Of a DNA stretch of 64,000 bases, positions 38,104 to 48,002 are shown one piece after another; positions within the stretch are counted from its first letter, which is position 1; each line of letters begins with the position of its first letter. The stretch is from Pseudomonas putida (lineage in GTDB: Bacteria > Pseudomonadota > Gammaproteobacteria > Pseudomonadales > Pseudomonadaceae), in contig NZ_CP039371.1 of NCBI RefSeq assembly GCF_005080685.1, positions 6,014,001 to 6,078,000 on the forward strand. Reading direction: 5' to 3'. Both the position numbers and the translations under genes were made by a program. A model generated the notes under the pieces. That model ran no database searches. It saw only the letters and a list, made by a program, of their open reading frames with translations, and was not told the origin of the DNA.

Positions 38104-38556
38104 CTTCGCGGTGCGCCCTTCGCGGGCAAGCCCGCTCCCACAGGTACACCACCGCCCCAGAGAACGGTGGAGTACCTGTGGGAGCGGCCTTGCCCCGCGA
38201 AAGGCCCGACGCGATATCAGGCCTGGGTAGCAGCGCTTTCTCCCACAGTTACACCACCATTCTCTGGGCTGGCGGAATACCTGTGGGAGCGGGCTTGCCC
38301 CGCGAAGGGCCCAACGCGATATCAGACCTGGGTAGCAGCGCTTTCTCCCACAGTTACACCACCATTCTCTGGGCTGGCGGAATACCTGTGGGAGCGGGCT
38401 TGCCCCGCGAAGGGCCCAACGCAATATCAGACCTGGGTAGCAGCGCTTTCTCCCACAGGTACACCACCGTTCTCTGGGCTGGTGGAGTACCTGTGGGAGC
38501 GGGCTTGCCCCGCGAAAGGCCCGACGCGATATCAGGCCTGGGTAGCAGCGCTTTCT
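38104..38556. repeat. REP elements in a 105-bp tandem array that includes the phaF 3' end
   Basis: After one inverted REP (38104-38142), the unit starting TACCTGTGGGAGCGG recurs at 38173, 38278, 38383 and 38488, exactly 105 bases apart, with a few base changes. Each unit has a REP, then CGATATCAG(G/A)CCTGGGTAGC and AGCGCTTTCT, then a TCCCACAG(G/T)TACACCACC segment. In the last unit, the TCAGGCCTGGGTAGCAGCGC part is the real stop and final codons of phaF (reverse strand). The array so appears to have grown by tandem duplication of the phaF end with its REP. It fills the 436 bases between convergent phaD and phaF. Confidence 0.92.
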
Positions 38557-39344
38557 GGCGCTGCGCTTGGCGCAGGTGCCGCACTGGCGACCGGCGCGGC
38601 GCTGGCCGCAGGTGCCGCCGGTTTCGCCGCAACTGGCTTGGCCGGCGCTTTTTTCACCGCAGGTTTCTTCGCCGCAGCTGGCTTGGCCGCCGGCTTGGCT
38701 GCCGCTTTAGCCGCTGGCTTGGCAGCAGCAGGCTTGGCCACAGGTTTCGCCGCTGCAGTCTTCGCCGCAGGTTTTGCCGCAGCCGTCTTCGCAGCCGGCT
38801 TCGCCGCAGCGCTTTTCGCCACAGGCTTGGCCGCAGCCGCTTTAGCCGCAGGCTTGGCCGCCGCCTTGGCCAGTGGCTTGGCCGCAGCCTTGCCGCCCGT
38901 CGGCTTGGCCGCAGCCGAACGCGACGAAATCGGCGTCACCGAGGCGCCGGTCAGCTTCTCGATCTGCTTGGTCAGGCTGTCGACCTGCTGGTGCAGGGCC
39001 TTGATCTCGTTGCGGCTCGGCACGCCCAGGCGCGAGATGGCGCTGTTCAGGCGCTTGTCGAAGGCTTCCTCGAGTTCGCTCCACTTGCCCAGTGCGCGGT
39101 CCTTGACGCCCGATACCCGCGAGGTGGTGGAAGCCTTGGCGCCTTCGGTCACGTCTTCGGCAGTTTTCTTCGCCTGCTTCTCGGCTTTCTCGCCGTCCTT
39201 CACCAGGGAGTCGAACAACTTCGAACCGTCCTGGTCGATCTTCGAATAGATACCCAGCCCCGCCAGCCAGATCTTGCGGGAGTACTTCTCGATCCCGCCG
39301 ACCCAGGAGCTGCCTTCTTTATCGGTGTTCTTCTTGCCAGCCAT
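38532..39344 (-). CDS. phaF: PHA granule phasin/nucleoid-associated protein PhaF
   Basis: A 270-residue two-part protein. Residues 1-140 (starting MAGKKNTDKEGSSW) form the phasin domain that coats PHA granules, with 'YSRKIWLAGLGIYSKI' and a leucine-zipper-like coiled coil ('IKALHQQVDSLTKQIEKL'). The rest is an AAKPAAK-repeat tail resembling histone H1 that binds DNA and helps share granules between daughter cells. The ATG at 39344 follows AGGAG. It lies 10 bp after phaI in one operon. The tail's repeats make it prone to length change. Confidence 0.96.
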   Translation of the reverse strand: MAGKKNTDKEGSSWVGGIEKYSRKIWLAGLGIYSKIDQDGSKLFDSLVKDGEKAEKQAKKTAEDVTEGAKASTTSRVSGVKDRALGKWSELEEAFDKRLNSAISRLGVPSRNEIKALHQQVDSLTKQIEKLTGASVTPISSRSAAAKPTGGKAAAKPLAKAAAKPAAKAAAAKPVAKSAAAKPAAKTAAAKPAAKTAAAKPVAKPAAAKPAAKAAAKPAAKPAAAKKPAVKKAPAKPVAAKPAAPAASAAPVASAAPAPSAAPESAATQA

Positions 39345-39354
39345 CCTGCTCTCC

Positions 39355-39774
39355 TTATGGTTTGTGCGCGACGCGCTCGAGCAGCTCATGCAGCTGTTCA
39401 AGCTTGATGGACAACGCCTCAACGTCATGTTTAGACGGAATGCCGAGGCGATTCAAGGCGCGACCGACCCGTGCGTCGAACGCCCGCTCGATCTTGTCGA
39501 GCTGCAGCTCCACACGGCCAGGCACGCGGCTGATTTCATCGGTGGCTTCGTCGATCTGGTGATTGGCCGCGCCGAGCGCCTTGTCGACGCGTTTCTTGCC
39601 GCGCTTCTCGACACCTTCACCGGCCTTGACCAGTTCCTTGAAGTAATCGGAGCCTTCCTGGCCAACCCGCGCGTATGCGCCGATGCCCGCCAGCCAGATC
39701 TTGCGCGCGTAGCCGCGCACCTCGCCCAGGGTGCCTGTGGCGTCGTCCTTTTTCTTCACGTTCACGTTGGCCAT
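39355..39774 (-). CDS. phaI: Phasin PhaI
   Basis: A 139-residue phasin, starting MANVNVKKKDDATGTLGEVR. 'GYARKIWLAGIGAYARVGQEGSDYFKELVKAGE' is homologous to the N-terminal half of PhaF, and it ends in a coiled coil ('VEALSIKLEQLHELLERV'). It coats PHA granules. The ATG at 39774 gives the known length; one lies two codons upstream. It is first gene of the phaI-phaF operon, whose promoter would be in 39775-39880. Confidence 0.95.
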   Translation of the reverse strand: MANVNVKKKDDATGTLGEVRGYARKIWLAGIGAYARVGQEGSDYFKELVKAGEGVEKRGKKRVDKALGAANHQIDEATDEISRVPGRVELQLDKIERAFDARVGRALNRLGIPSKHDVEALSIKLEQLHELLERVAHKP

Positions 39775-39880
39775 GCTCATTGCCTCTTGCTCGTTCAGGG
39801 AGGGAGGATGCACCCGGGAAAGTCGGGCCTGAGCATAAGGTAGGGACGGAATTTAGAATCTTCACCCTAAGGTGCAGCGG

Positions 39881-40156
39881 TCACGCCAGGGCTTTGTCCA
39901 GCGCGCGCTCGATTTCGCTCTTGATGCTGCTGCCCATGATCGACAGCATCATGCCCAGCTTGAGGTCGACGCGGATGCTGTCGTCGAAGATGTGCACGCT
40001 GCCGCTGGCACCGCTGCGCGCCACATCGACGCGGTCGCCGTTCCAGGTGGCCTTGAGGTCGTATTCACGGGCCAGCTTGTCCACCAATGCCTCGGCCTTG
40101 GCGCGGGCGGCGTCGCGGCCAAGGGAATGTTTGCGTTCGACGCTGATCTGAGTCAT
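39881..40156 (-). CDS. Polyhydroxyalkanoic acid system family protein
   Basis: A 91-residue protein starting MTQISVERKHSLGRDAARAK. It matches the small PHA-granule-region family by 'HSLGRDAARAKAEALVDKLAREYDLKATWNGDRVDVARSG' and 'MMLSIMGSSIKSEIERALDKAL'. The function is unknown. It reads in the same direction as phaI-phaF, 107 bp upstream, and diverges from ubiE. The reading frame is open upstream to 40942, antisense to ubiE, but the family start is the ATG at 40156. Confidence 0.9.
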   Translation of the reverse strand: MTQISVERKHSLGRDAARAKAEALVDKLAREYDLKATWNGDRVDVARSGASGSVHIFDDSIRVDLKLGMMLSIMGSSIKSEIERALDKALA

Positions 40157-40282
40157 GGGGGCGGTCCTGTACTGAAAAGACAATGGGCCCATTATGCCCG
40201 TGCCCAGCGGGCGGTACACCCCGCCAAGACAAATCCGCCGGTTCACCCTAGAATGGCGGATAATTTTTTCCGGTGAAGCGAT

Positions 40283-41053
40283 ATGAACGACCAGCGCAAA
40301 GGCGAACACGCCGAACCCACCACCCATTTCGGCTACCAGGACGTGCCGGAAAGCCAGAAGGCGAAGAAAGTCGCCGAGGTTTTCCACTCCGTGGCCGCCA
40401 AGTACGACCTCATGAACGATGTGCTGTCCGGCGGCATGCACCGCCTGTGGAAGCGCTTCACCATCGAGCTGTCGGGCGTGCGCAGCGGTAGCCGCGTACT
40501 GGACATCGCCGGCGGCACCGGCGACCTGGCGGCCAAGTTCTCGCGCCTGGTCGGCCCTACCGGGCAAGTCGTGCTCGCCGACATCAACGACTCGATGCTC
40601 AAGGTCGGCCGTGACCGCCTGCTCGACCGCGGCGTGGCCGGCAACATCGAATTCGTCCAGGCCGACGCCGAGAAGCTGCCGTTCCCGGACAACCACTTCG
40701 ACTGCGTGACCATCGCCTTCGGCCTGCGCAACGTCACCCACAAGGACCAAGCCATCCGCTCGATGCTGCGGGTGCTCAAGCCGGGCGGTCGCCTGCTGGT
40801 GCTGGAGTTCTCCAAGCCGACCAACAAGCTGATGGCCAAGGCCTACGACGCCTATTCGTTCGCCTTCATGCCGCTGGCCGGCAAGCTGATCACCAACGAC
40901 TCGGAAAGCTACCGTTACCTGGCCGAGTCGATCCGCATGCACCCCGACCAGGAAACCCTAAAGGCCATGATGGTCGACGCCGGCTTCGACCGCGTGACCT
41001 ACCACAACATGACCAGCGGCATCGTCGCCGTGCACCGGGGAATCAAACCCTGA
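40283..41053 (+). CDS. ubiE: Demethylmenaquinone/ubiquinone C-methyltransferase
   Basis: A 256-residue SAM-dependent methyltransferase adding the C-methyl group in ubiquinone synthesis. The SAM loop is [17 protein letters not shown]; '[14 protein letters not shown]', '[26 protein letters not shown]' and the C-terminal '[17 protein letters not shown]' are UbiE marks. Two small hairpins (40210-40225 and 40234-40260, the latter followed by TAATTTTTT) and a -10-like TAGAAT lie in the divergent gap before it. The stop overlaps ubiJ by one base. Confidence 0.97.
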   Translation: MNDQRKGEHAEPTTHFGYQDVPESQKAKKVAEVFHSVAAKYDLMNDVLSGGMHRLWKRFTIELSGVRSGSRVLDIAGGTGDLAAKFSRLVGPTGQVVLADINDSMLKVGRDRLLDRGVAGNIEFVQADAEKLPFPDNHFDCVTIAFGLRNVTHKDQAIRSMLRVLKPGGRLLVLEFSKPTNKLMAKAYDAYSFAFMPLAGKLITNDSESYRYLAESIRMHPDQETLKAMMVDAGFDRVTYHNMTSGIVAVHRGIKP

Positions 41054-41676
41054 TGCTCCTGGCCGGGCTGCTCGCCAGCGTCGAGCATGGCCTGAACCGG
41101 GTCCTGCGCATGGACAGCACCGCCCTGCCGCGGCTGGCCGCGCTGGAAGGCAAGGTCATCGAGATCGACTGCCGCCAACCGGCCCTGCAGGTGTTCATCC
41201 TGCCCGATGAAGACGGCCTGATGCTCGCGGCCCACTGGGAGGGCGAGGTCCATTGCAGCCTCAGCGCCCCTGCTGGCAGCCTGGTGCAGTTGGCCGTGGC
41301 CAAGGACAAGACCGCCGTCCTGCACAGCCCGCAGGTCGAACTGCATGGCGACAGCGCCGTGCTGCTCGACCTGTTCGGCGTGCTGCAGGACCTGGAGCTG
41401 GACTGGGAACACGAACTGCAACGCTGGCTCGGCCCGGTCGCCACTGCGCTGCTGGCCGGCCACGTGCGCCTGCGCGCGCGCTGGACCCGCCAGGGCCTGG
41501 CGCGCTTCAGCCAGAACCTCTCCGAGTACCTGGCCGAAGAGTCCCGCACCCTGGTCGGAAAACGCGAAAGCGAAGCCGCCTTCAGCGAACTCGATGCCCT
41601 CAAGCTCGATATAGAACGCCTCGAGGCGCGCCTGCAGCGCCTCTCCCGCCACCTTGATACCAGCGATAACGCATGA
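41053..41676 (+). CDS. ubiJ: Ubiquinone biosynthesis accessory factor UbiJ
   Basis: A 207-residue SCP2-domain protein starting [20 protein letters not shown], with a lipid-binding SCP2 fold to about residue 115 and a C-terminal helical segment ending '[20 protein letters not shown]'. UbiJ binds ubiquinone intermediates and holds the Ubi enzyme complex together with UbiK. It overlaps ubiE by one base and ubiB by four, so the three are co-translated. Confidence 0.92.
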   Translation: MLLAGLLASVEHGLNRVLRMDSTALPRLAALEGKVIEIDCRQPALQVFILPDEDGLMLAAHWEGEVHCSLSAPAGSLVQLAVAKDKTAVLHSPQVELHGDSAVLLDLFGVLQDLELDWEHELQRWLGPVATALLAGHVRLRARWTRQGLARFSQNLSEYLAEESRTLVGKRESEAAFSELDALKLDIERLEARLQRLSRHLDTSDNA

Positions 41677-43292
41677 AGCTGCTCGCCGTCCGCCGTCTCT
41701 TTCGCATCCAGCGCGTGGTGATTCGCTACCGTCTCGATGACCTGTTGTTCGACCTGCCCCTGCCCTGGTGGCTGATGAGCCTGCGCCTGCTGATGCCCTG
41801 GCGCTGGCTGCCACGCAAGGCCTGCGAGCTGAGCCGCGGCGCACGCCTGCGCCTGGCCCTGCAGGACCTGGGGCCGATCTTCATCAAGTTCGGCCAGTTG
41901 CTGTCCACCCGCCGCGACCTCTTGCCCAACGATATCGCCGATGAGCTGATGCTGCTGCAGGACCGCGTACCGCCGTTCGACCCCAAGCAGGCCGTGGCGT
42001 TGATCGAGGCGCAACTGGGCGCAACGGTTTCGCAGGTGTTCAGCCGCTTCGATGTCGAGCCGCTGGCCTCGGCGTCGGTGGCCCAGGTACATGCCGCACG
42101 CCTGAAAAGCGGCGAAGAGGTGGTGGTCAAGGTCGTGCGTCCGGGCCTCAAGCCGGTCATCGCCCAGGACCTGGCCTGGCTGTTCCTCATCGCCAAGGCC
42201 GCCGAGCGCGCCTCGGCCGATGCCCGTCGCCTGCACCCGGTGGAAATCGTCGGCGACTACGAGAAAACCATCTACGACGAGCTCGACCTGTTGCGCGAGG
42301 CGGCCAACGCCAGCCAGTTGCGACGCAACTTCGAAGGCTCGGAGCTGATGTACGTGCCCCAGGTCTACTGGGACCTGTGCCGGCCCAAGGTCCTGGTGAT
42401 GGAGCGCATCTACGGCGTGCCGGTCACCGACATGGCGACCCTGGCCGACCAGCGCACCGACATGAAGCTGCTGGCCGAGCGTGGCGTCGAGGTGTTCTTC
42501 ACCCAGGTGTTCCGCGACAGCTTCTTCCATGCCGACATGCACCCGGGCAACATCTTCGTCAGCACGGTCAAGCCGTGGAGCCCGCAGTACATCGCCATCG
42601 ACTGTGGCATCGTCGGCAGCCTCACCGCCGAAGACCAGGACTACCTGGCGCGCAACCTTATCGCCTTCTTCAAGCGCGACTACCGCCGCGTCGCCCAGCT
42701 GCACATCGACTCGGGCTGGGTGCCGGCGCAGACCAAGGTCAACGAATTCGAGGCGGCGATCCGCACCGTGTGCGAGCCCATCTTCGAGAAACCGCTCAAG
42801 GACATTTCCTTCGGCCAGGTCCTGATGCGCCTGTTCCAGACTGCCCGGCGCTTCAACATGGAAGTCCAGCCGCAGCTGGTGCTGCTGCAAAAGACCTTGC
42901 TCAACATCGAAGGCCTCGGTCGCCAGCTGTATCCCGACCTGGACCTGTGGAGCACCGCCAAGCCCTACCTGGAACGCTGGATGCGCGAGCGCATGAGCCC
43001 CAAGGCGGTGATCGGCAACCTGTACAGCCAGGCCGAGCAGCTGCCGCACCTGGCCGACATGACCCGCGACCTGCTCGAGCGTATGTCGCAACCCCATTTG
43101 CATGACCCACAACTGCCGGAACGCCGCCGTCAGGGCGACCGTTGGGCACTGCGCCTGCTCGGTGCCGGCCTGCTCGGTGGCGGCGCGGTGCTGGCCGCAG
43201 GCGCCGCAGAAGCCGCCAGCCTGGCCGCGCCCGCCGCATGGCCGGCCTGGCTGATGCTGGCCGCAGGCCTCTACCTGATCGTACGCCAATAG
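41673..43292 (+). CDS. ubiB: UbiB, ATPase/kinase-like ubiquinone biosynthesis protein
   Basis: A 539-residue member of the ADCK/UbiB family. The family-specific KFGQ motif is in [20 protein letters not shown]; '[15 protein letters not shown]' is the Ala-rich loop replacing the kinase glycine loop; '[13 protein letters not shown]' and 'IDCGIVG' form the catalytic and metal sites. Two hydrophobic segments at the C-terminus ([20 protein letters not shown] and beyond) anchor it to the membrane. A short hairpin overlaps the stop. Confidence 0.96.
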   Translation: MKLLAVRRLFRIQRVVIRYRLDDLLFDLPLPWWLMSLRLLMPWRWLPRKACELSRGARLRLALQDLGPIFIKFGQLLSTRRDLLPNDIADELMLLQDRVPPFDPKQAVALIEAQLGATVSQVFSRFDVEPLASASVAQVHAARLKSGEEVVVKVVRPGLKPVIAQDLAWLFLIAKAAERASADARRLHPVEIVGDYEKTIYDELDLLREAANASQLRRNFEGSELMYVPQVYWDLCRPKVLVMERIYGVPVTDMATLADQRTDMKLLAERGVEVFFTQVFRDSFFHADMHPGNIFVSTVKPWSPQYIAIDCGIVGSLTAEDQDYLARNLIAFFKRDYRRVAQLHIDSGWVPAQTKVNEFEAAIRTVCEPIFEKPLKDISFGQVLMRLFQTARRFNMEVQPQLVLLQKTLLNIEGLGRQLYPDLDLWSTAKPYLERWMRERMSPKAVIGNLYSQAEQLPHLADMTRDLLERMSQPHLHDPQLPERRRQGDRWALRLLGAGLLGGGAVLAAGAAEAASLAAPAAWPAWLMLAAGLYLIVRQ

Positions 43293-43310
43293 CCAGCAAC
43301 GTCGCTGGCT
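43291..43310 (+). other. Hairpin at the ubiB stop
   Basis: AGCCAGC (43291-43297) pairs with GCTGGCT (43304-43310). It overlaps the ubiB stop codon and lacks a T run, so it is at most a weak terminator or mRNA 3' structure before hisI. Confidence 0.4.
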
Positions 43311-43364
43311 GGCACACTAGCGCAAAGGGCCCGGTACGGGAGCGGGCCTGTTTTGGAGTCGACG

Positions 43365-43757
43365 ATGAAAGACTGGCTGGACGAGATCAAGTGGAACAGC
43401 GACGGCCTGGTACCGGCCATCGCCCAGGACCACAAGACCGGACGCGTGCTGATGATGGCCTGGATGAACCGCGAATCGCTGGCCCTGACCGCCGCCGAAC
43501 AGCGCGCCATCTACTGGTCGCGCTCGCGTGGCAAGCTGTGGCGCAAGGGCGAGGAGTCGGGCCATGTGCAGAAGCTGCACGAGATGCGCCTGGACTGCGA
43601 TGCCGACGTGATCATCCTGATGGTCGAGCAACTGGGTCATATCGCCTGCCATACCGGCCGCGAGAGCTGCTTCTATCGCGTCTACGAGAACGGCCAGTGG
43701 AACACCGTCGACCCGGTCCTGAAGGACCCGCACGCCATCTACAATGCAGGACACTGA
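43365..43757 (+). CDS. hisI: Phosphoribosyl-AMP cyclohydrolase
   Basis: A 130-residue metal-dependent enzyme opening the ring of PR-AMP, the third step of histidine synthesis. The metal-site motifs are '[30 protein letters not shown]', with Asp and Cys ligands, plus '[16 protein letters not shown]' near the N-terminus. The ATG at 43365 follows GGAG and is preferred over one four codons earlier. hisE starts within two bases after the stop. Confidence 0.96.
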   Translation: MKDWLDEIKWNSDGLVPAIAQDHKTGRVLMMAWMNRESLALTAAEQRAIYWSRSRGKLWRKGEESGHVQKLHEMRLDCDADVIILMVEQLGHIACHTGRESCFYRVYENGQWNTVDPVLKDPHAIYNAGH

Positions 43758-43758
43758 C

Positions 43759-44094
43759 ATGAGCGACACCCTCGCCCGCCTGGCCGAAGTGCTGGAGCAA
43801 CGCAAGCACGCGGCCCCCGACAGTTCCTATGTGGCCAGCCTGTACCACAAGGGCCTGAACAAGATTCTGGAAAAGCTCGGCGAGGAATCCGTCGAGACCA
43901 TCATCGCTGCCAAGGACGCCGCCATCAGCAACGATTGCAGCGACGTCATCTACGAAACCGCCGACCTGTGGTTTCATAGCCTGGTGATGCTCAGCGCGCT
44001 GGGCCAGCACCCACAAGCCGTACTCGATGAGCTGGAGCGGCGCTTCGGCCTGTCGGGGCACGATGAAAAAGCCGCCCGGCAACCGTCGGCCTGA
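43759..44094 (+). CDS. hisE: Phosphoribosyl-ATP pyrophosphatase
   Basis: A 111-residue all-alpha MazG-like enzyme hydrolysing PR-ATP to PR-AMP, the second histidine step. '[31 protein letters not shown]' carries the acidic metal-binding residues and '[17 protein letters not shown]' the second helix pair. The gene is separate from hisI, as usual in pseudomonads. tatA begins 26 bp downstream. Confidence 0.95.
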   Translation: MSDTLARLAEVLEQRKHAAPDSSYVASLYHKGLNKILEKLGEESVETIIAAKDAAISNDCSDVIYETADLWFHSLVMLSALGQHPQAVLDELERRFGLSGHDEKAARQPSA

Positions 44095-44120
44095 CCCCAC
44101 AAGCATTCTAGGAGAGCACC

Positions 44121-44405
44121 ATGGGTATTTTTGACTGGAAACACTGGATCGTCCTGCTGATCGTGGTCGTGCTGGTATTCGGCACCAAGAAGCTGAAGAA
44201 CCTCGGCGGCGACCTGGGCGAGTCGATCAAGGGCTTCCGCAAGGCTATGAGCGACGAAGAGAACAAACCCGCCGAGCCAACCCCGCCACCGGCCCAGCCG
44301 GTACCTCCGGTGCAGGCGGCTCAGCAGCAGAGCGCCCCGCAGAACCAGGGCCACACCATCGAAGGCCAGGCCCAGCCGGTCCAAGAGCCACAGCGGAAAG
44401 ACTGA
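44121..44405 (+). CDS. tatA: Sec-independent translocase subunit TatA
   Basis: A 94-residue protein with one N-terminal helix ([17 protein letters not shown]), the FGTKKL hinge and an amphipathic helix ([15 protein letters not shown]), then a Pro/Gln-rich tail. It forms the protein-conducting part of the twin-arginine pathway. AGGAGAGC precedes the ATG. tatB starts three bases after its stop. Confidence 0.96.
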   Translation: MGIFDWKHWIVLLIVVVLVFGTKKLKNLGGDLGESIKGFRKAMSDEENKPAEPTPPPAQPVPPVQAAQQQSAPQNQGHTIEGQAQPVQEPQRKD

Positions 44406-44408
44406 CCC

Positions 44409-44774
44409 ATGTTCGGCATCAGCTTCAGCGAGCTGCTGCTCGTCGGCCTGGTCGCACTGCTCGTGCTCGGTCCCGAGCGCCTGCCTGGCGCCGCGCGCAC
44501 CGCAGGGCTGTGGATCGGCCGGCTCAAGCGCAGCTTCAACGCCATCAAGACCGAAGTCGAGCGTGAAATCGGCGCCGACGATATTCGCCGTCAGTTGCAC
44601 AACGAGCACATCCTGCAGATGGAACAGGAAGCCAAGCGCATCCTCAACCCGCAGACGCCGCCTGCCCAGGAACCCGCTGCCAGCGCCAGCGAGCCGCCTG
44701 CTCCGGTAGCTCCGGTAGCCCCGGCCAGCGTCCCTGAGCAGCCAGAACAGCCCCAACCGCCGCGAGCCCCATGA
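44409..44774 (+). CDS. tatB: Sec-independent translocase subunit TatB
   Basis: A 121-residue protein starting [20 protein letters not shown], with the TatB Glu in the helix, the [11 protein letters not shown] hinge and a long amphipathic helix, ending in an Ala/Pro-rich tail. With TatC it forms the receptor for twin-arginine signal peptides. It overlaps tatC by four bases. Confidence 0.95.
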   Translation: MFGISFSELLLVGLVALLVLGPERLPGAARTAGLWIGRLKRSFNAIKTEVEREIGADDIRRQLHNEHILQMEQEAKRILNPQTPPAQEPAASASEPPAPVAPVAPASVPEQPEQPQPPRAP

Positions 44775-45559
44775 GCGAAATCCCGGACCACGACCAGCCC
44801 ATGCCGCTGGTCTCGCACCTGACCGAACTGCGCACTCGCCTGCTGCGTTGCGTCGCTGCCATCTTCCTGATCTTCATCGGGCTGTTCTCCTTCGCCCAGC
44901 AGATCTACACCCTGGTGTCGGCGCCCCTGCGCGAGCACTTGCCGGCCAATGCGACGATGATCGCCACCGACGTGGCTTCGCCGTTCCTGACGCCGTTCAA
45001 GCTGACCATGATCGTTTCGCTGTTCCTGGCGATTCCCTTCATTCTGCAGCAGATCTGGGGCTTCATCGCGCCCGGCCTGTACCGCCATGAAAAACGCATC
45101 GCCATACCGCTGCTGATATCGAGCATCTTCCTGTTCTACGCCGGCATGGCCTTCGCCTATTTCCTGGTATTCCCGCTGATGTTCAAGTTCTTCGCCGCTG
45201 CCACGCCGGATGGCGTGACGATGGCGACCGACATCGCCAACTACCTCGACTTCGTCATGACGCTGTTCTTCGCCTTCGGCGTGGCCTTCGAGATCCCGGT
45301 GGCGGTGGTGCTGCTGGTGTGGATCGGCGTGGTCGACGTGAAGTACCTGAAGAAGATCCGCCCGTACGTGATCATCGGTTGCTTCGTGGTCGGCATGATC
45401 CTCACGCCGCCCGATATCTTCTCGCAGACCCTGCTCGCCGTGCCGATGTGGCTGCTGTTCGAGGTCGGCGTGCTGTGTGGCAGCCTGATCCGCAAACGCG
45501 GCCACGAAGAGCAGCCGGCCGACGACCACAACGACCAGCCGCCAGCGACCCAACCGTGA
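44771..45559 (+). CDS. tatC: Sec-independent translocase subunit TatC
   Basis: A 262-residue six-helix membrane protein. '[17 protein letters not shown]' is the conserved N-terminal signal-peptide-binding part; 'SPFLTPFKL', '[12 protein letters not shown]' and '[27 protein letters not shown]' are TatC marks. Its stop overlaps the GTG start of the RsmE-like gene as GTGA. Confidence 0.97.
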   Translation: MSEIPDHDQPMPLVSHLTELRTRLLRCVAAIFLIFIGLFSFAQQIYTLVSAPLREHLPANATMIATDVASPFLTPFKLTMIVSLFLAIPFILQQIWGFIAPGLYRHEKRIAIPLLISSIFLFYAGMAFAYFLVFPLMFKFFAAATPDGVTMATDIANYLDFVMTLFFAFGVAFEIPVAVVLLVWIGVVDVKYLKKIRPYVIIGCFVVGMILTPPDIFSQTLLAVPMWLLFEVGVLCGSLIRKRGHEEQPADDHNDQPPATQP

Positions 45560-46263
45560 ACCTGCTGTTGCTCGAGGAGGCCGACTTCGTCTCGGCCGAC
45601 CATGTCGTGCTGGCGGACCGGCGCTTTACCCACATGCAGGAAATCCACGGCGTGGCGGTGGGCGATACCCTGCGCGTCGGCCGTATCGGAGGGTTGATCG
45701 GCCAGGCCACGGTGATGCGCCTGGAGCGCCACGAGGCCGAACTGCAAGTGGCCTTCGACCAGCCGCCACCGGCCAAGCTGCCGCTGACCCTGGTGCTGGC
45801 CGTGCCTCGGCCGAAGATGCTGCGCCGGCTGTTCCAGACCATCGCCACCCTGGGCGTGCCGCGGCTGATCCTGGTCAACAGCTACAAGGTCGAGAAGAGC
45901 TTTTGGCAGACGCCCTTCCTCACCCCTGAAAGCGTGCGCGAGAACCTCATCCTCGGCCTCGAGCAGGCACGCGACACGGTGGTGCCCGAGGTGATCATCG
46001 AGAAGCGCTTCAAGCCGTTCGTGGAGGATCGCCTGCCGGCCATCGCCCAAGGTACCCAGGGCCTGGTCGCCCACCCCGGCCCCTACCCGGCCTGCCCGCG
46101 AGCCGTGCAAGGCCCGGTAACCCTGGCGATCGGCCCGGAAGGCGGGTGGATTCCCTATGAAGTGGACCTGCTGGCCAAAGCCGGTCTGGCCCCTGTTCAG
46201 CTTGGCGATCGCATCCTTCGCGTAGAAACCGCGGTCACTGCCCTGCTCTCGCGGATTTTCTGA
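45556..46263 (+). CDS. Second RsmE-family SPOUT RNA methyltransferase
   Basis: A 235-residue protein with a GTG start overlapping tatC. It keeps the RsmE layout: PUA-like N-terminus ('[20 protein letters not shown]'), '[31 protein letters not shown]', then the SAM knot with [20 protein letters not shown] and '[20 protein letters not shown]'. The Met-Asp of canonical RsmE ('ERMDWAIQKATELG') is replaced by [15 protein letters not shown], so target choice may differ. It is annotated RsmE in relatives, but the gene at 14178 is the more canonical one. Its tight link to tatC suggests co-expression. Confidence 0.85.
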   Translation: MNLLLLEEADFVSADHVVLADRRFTHMQEIHGVAVGDTLRVGRIGGLIGQATVMRLERHEAELQVAFDQPPPAKLPLTLVLAVPRPKMLRRLFQTIATLGVPRLILVNSYKVEKSFWQTPFLTPESVRENLILGLEQARDTVVPEVIIEKRFKPFVEDRLPAIAQGTQGLVAHPGPYPACPRAVQGPVTLAIGPEGGWIPYEVDLLAKAGLAPVQLGDRILRVETAVTALLSRIF

Positions 46264-46360
46264 CCGATCGGTTAGCTTCAAGCCATCAAGTTTCTCCAGC
46301 GTGGGCCGATGCCCTGGCAACACAACAACAATCGTGCTGCCACACGCCGGGGAGTCACCT

Positions 46361-47938
46361 ATGTACCGATGGTTTGCCCAATCGCTGGGGAATGTAAGCG
46401 TCAACCGTAAATTGGGGCTGGGGTTCGGCCTGGTACTGCTGTTCACCCTGGTCATCACCGCCACAGGCTGGCGGGGCATGGACGGCATCATCGAGCGGGG
46501 CGACAAACTGGGCAACATCTCGGTGATCCACCAGCGCACCCTGGAACTGCGGATCGCGCGCCAGGCCTATGTGATCAAGCCCGACAGCACCACCACGGCG
46601 CAAATCGAGACAGCCCTGGACAACCTCGAGCAGCAGATCCAGCGCATGCAACCATTGATCGAAAAGCCCAGCGACCAGCAACGCCTGGCCCAGCAACTGG
46701 ATGCCGCGCGCCAGTACCGACAGCTCTTCGCCGACTACCGCCAGGCCGCCGCCGGCAGTACCGCCGCCAGCCAAGCGCTGCAACGCATGGCAGACCTGGG
46801 TGGCAGGTTGCTCGAAACCAGCCAGGCCATGACCGTTTCCCAGACCAAGGTCCGCAACGCCGATGCGCGCCAGGCCAAGACCCTGCTCGGTGGTGCCACT
46901 GCCCTGGCATTGGCCCTGGGCCTGCTGGCCGCCTGGGCCATCACCCGGCAGATCATCATCCCCCTGCGCCAGACCCTCGCGACCGCCGAGCGCGTGGCCA
47001 GCGGCGACCTGCGCGAGTCCCCGCGAACCACCCGCCGCGATGAAATGGGCCAGTTACAAGCCAGCATGCAGCGCATGACCGAGAACCTGCGCGAACTGGT
47101 CGGCGGCATCGGCGACGGCGTCACGCAGATCGCCAGCGCCGCCGAGGAGCTATCGGCAGTGACCGAACAGACCAGCGCCGGGGTGAACAACCAGAAGGTC
47201 GAGACCGACCAGGTCGCCACTGCCATGAACCAGATGACCGCCACCGTGCACGAAGTCGCGCGCAACGCCGAACAGGCCTCGGAGGCGGCCCTGGTTGCCG
47301 ATCAACAAGCCCGTGAAGGCGACCGCGTGGTCGGCGAGGCCGTGGCGCAGATCGAGCGCCTGGCGGGCGAGGTGGTGAATTCCAGTGAAGCGATGAACCA
47401 GCTCAAGGCCGAGAGCGACAAGATCGGCAGCGTGCTCGACGTGATCAAGTCGGTGGCCCAGCAGACCAACCTGCTGGCCCTCAACGCCGCTATCGAAGCT
47501 GCACGGGCCGGCGAGGCCGGACGTGGCTTTGCCGTGGTCGCCGACGAAGTGCGCAGCCTGGCCCAGCGCACCCAGCAGTCGACCGAGGAAATCGAGGAAC
47601 TGATCGCCAGCCTGCAGGGCGGCACCCAGCGGGTGGCGAGCGTGATGCAGAACAGCCGCGAGCTGACCGACAGCAGCGTCGAGCTGACCCGGCGTGCCGG
47701 CGGCTCACTGGAAACCATCACCCGCACCGTGTCGGCGATCCAGGCAATGAACCAGCAGATCGCCACGGCCGCCGAGCAACAGAGCGCGGTAGCCGAGGAG
47801 ATCAACCGGAGCGTGATGAACGTGCGGGACATTTCCGACCAGACGTCGGCGGCCAGTGAAGAGACGGCCAGTTCCAGCGTGGAACTGGCGCGTCTGGGGA
47901 CGCACCTGCAGGGGCTGGTGGGGCGGTTCAAGCTCTGA
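46361..47938 (+). CDS. Methyl-accepting chemotaxis protein
   Basis: A 525-residue receptor with two membrane helices (about 18-36 and 180-198). Between them is a four-helix-bundle-type periplasmic sensor of about 145 residues, followed by HAMP ([20 protein letters not shown]) and the signalling domain with [20 protein letters not shown] and a C-terminal '[19 protein letters not shown]'. The ligand is unknown. The ATG at 46361 follows GGGGAG. It is a single gene, ended by a strong hairpin, and converges with the amino acid transporter. Confidence 0.93.
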   Translation: MYRWFAQSLGNVSVNRKLGLGFGLVLLFTLVITATGWRGMDGIIERGDKLGNISVIHQRTLELRIARQAYVIKPDSTTTAQIETALDNLEQQIQRMQPLIEKPSDQQRLAQQLDAARQYRQLFADYRQAAAGSTAASQALQRMADLGGRLLETSQAMTVSQTKVRNADARQAKTLLGGATALALALGLLAAWAITRQIIIPLRQTLATAERVASGDLRESPRTTRRDEMGQLQASMQRMTENLRELVGGIGDGVTQIASAAEELSAVTEQTSAGVNNQKVETDQVATAMNQMTATVHEVARNAEQASEAALVADQQAREGDRVVGEAVAQIERLAGEVVNSSEAMNQLKAESDKIGSVLDVIKSVAQQTNLLALNAAIEAARAGEAGRGFAVVADEVRSLAQRTQQSTEEIEELIASLQGGTQRVASVMQNSRELTDSSVELTRRAGGSLETITRTVSAIQAMNQQIATAAEQQSAVAEEINRSVMNVRDISDQTSAASEETASSSVELARLGTHLQGLVGRFKL

Positions 47939-47957
47939 TCTGAAGAATAGGCAGCTT

Positions 47958-48000
47958 GTACCGGCCTGTTCGCGGCGGTTCGGCGCGAACAGGCCGGTAC
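47958..48000. terminator. Bidirectional hairpin between convergent genes
   Basis: GTACCGGCCTGTTCGCG (47958-47974) and CGCGAACAGGCCGGTAC (47984-48000) pair perfectly over 17 bases. It sits exactly between the chemoreceptor stop and the ABC ATPase stop and probably ends transcripts from both sides. Confidence 0.85.
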
Positions 48001-48002
48001 GG

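Noticed and set aside
38173-38530. Regular repeats that look like a CRISPR array
   Set aside because: The 105-base period is entirely repeated, with no unique spacers and no cas genes; it is a REP/phaF-end tandem array.
38167-39249. Open frame on the plus strand with repeated EYLWERACPAKGPT-type peptide
   Set aside because: It is the translation of REP copies continuing antisense into phaF; no start signal or family.
41043-43289. Open minus-strand frame of nearly 750 codons opposite ubiJ-ubiB
   Set aside because: Antisense shadow; both sense genes are clear and translationally coupled.
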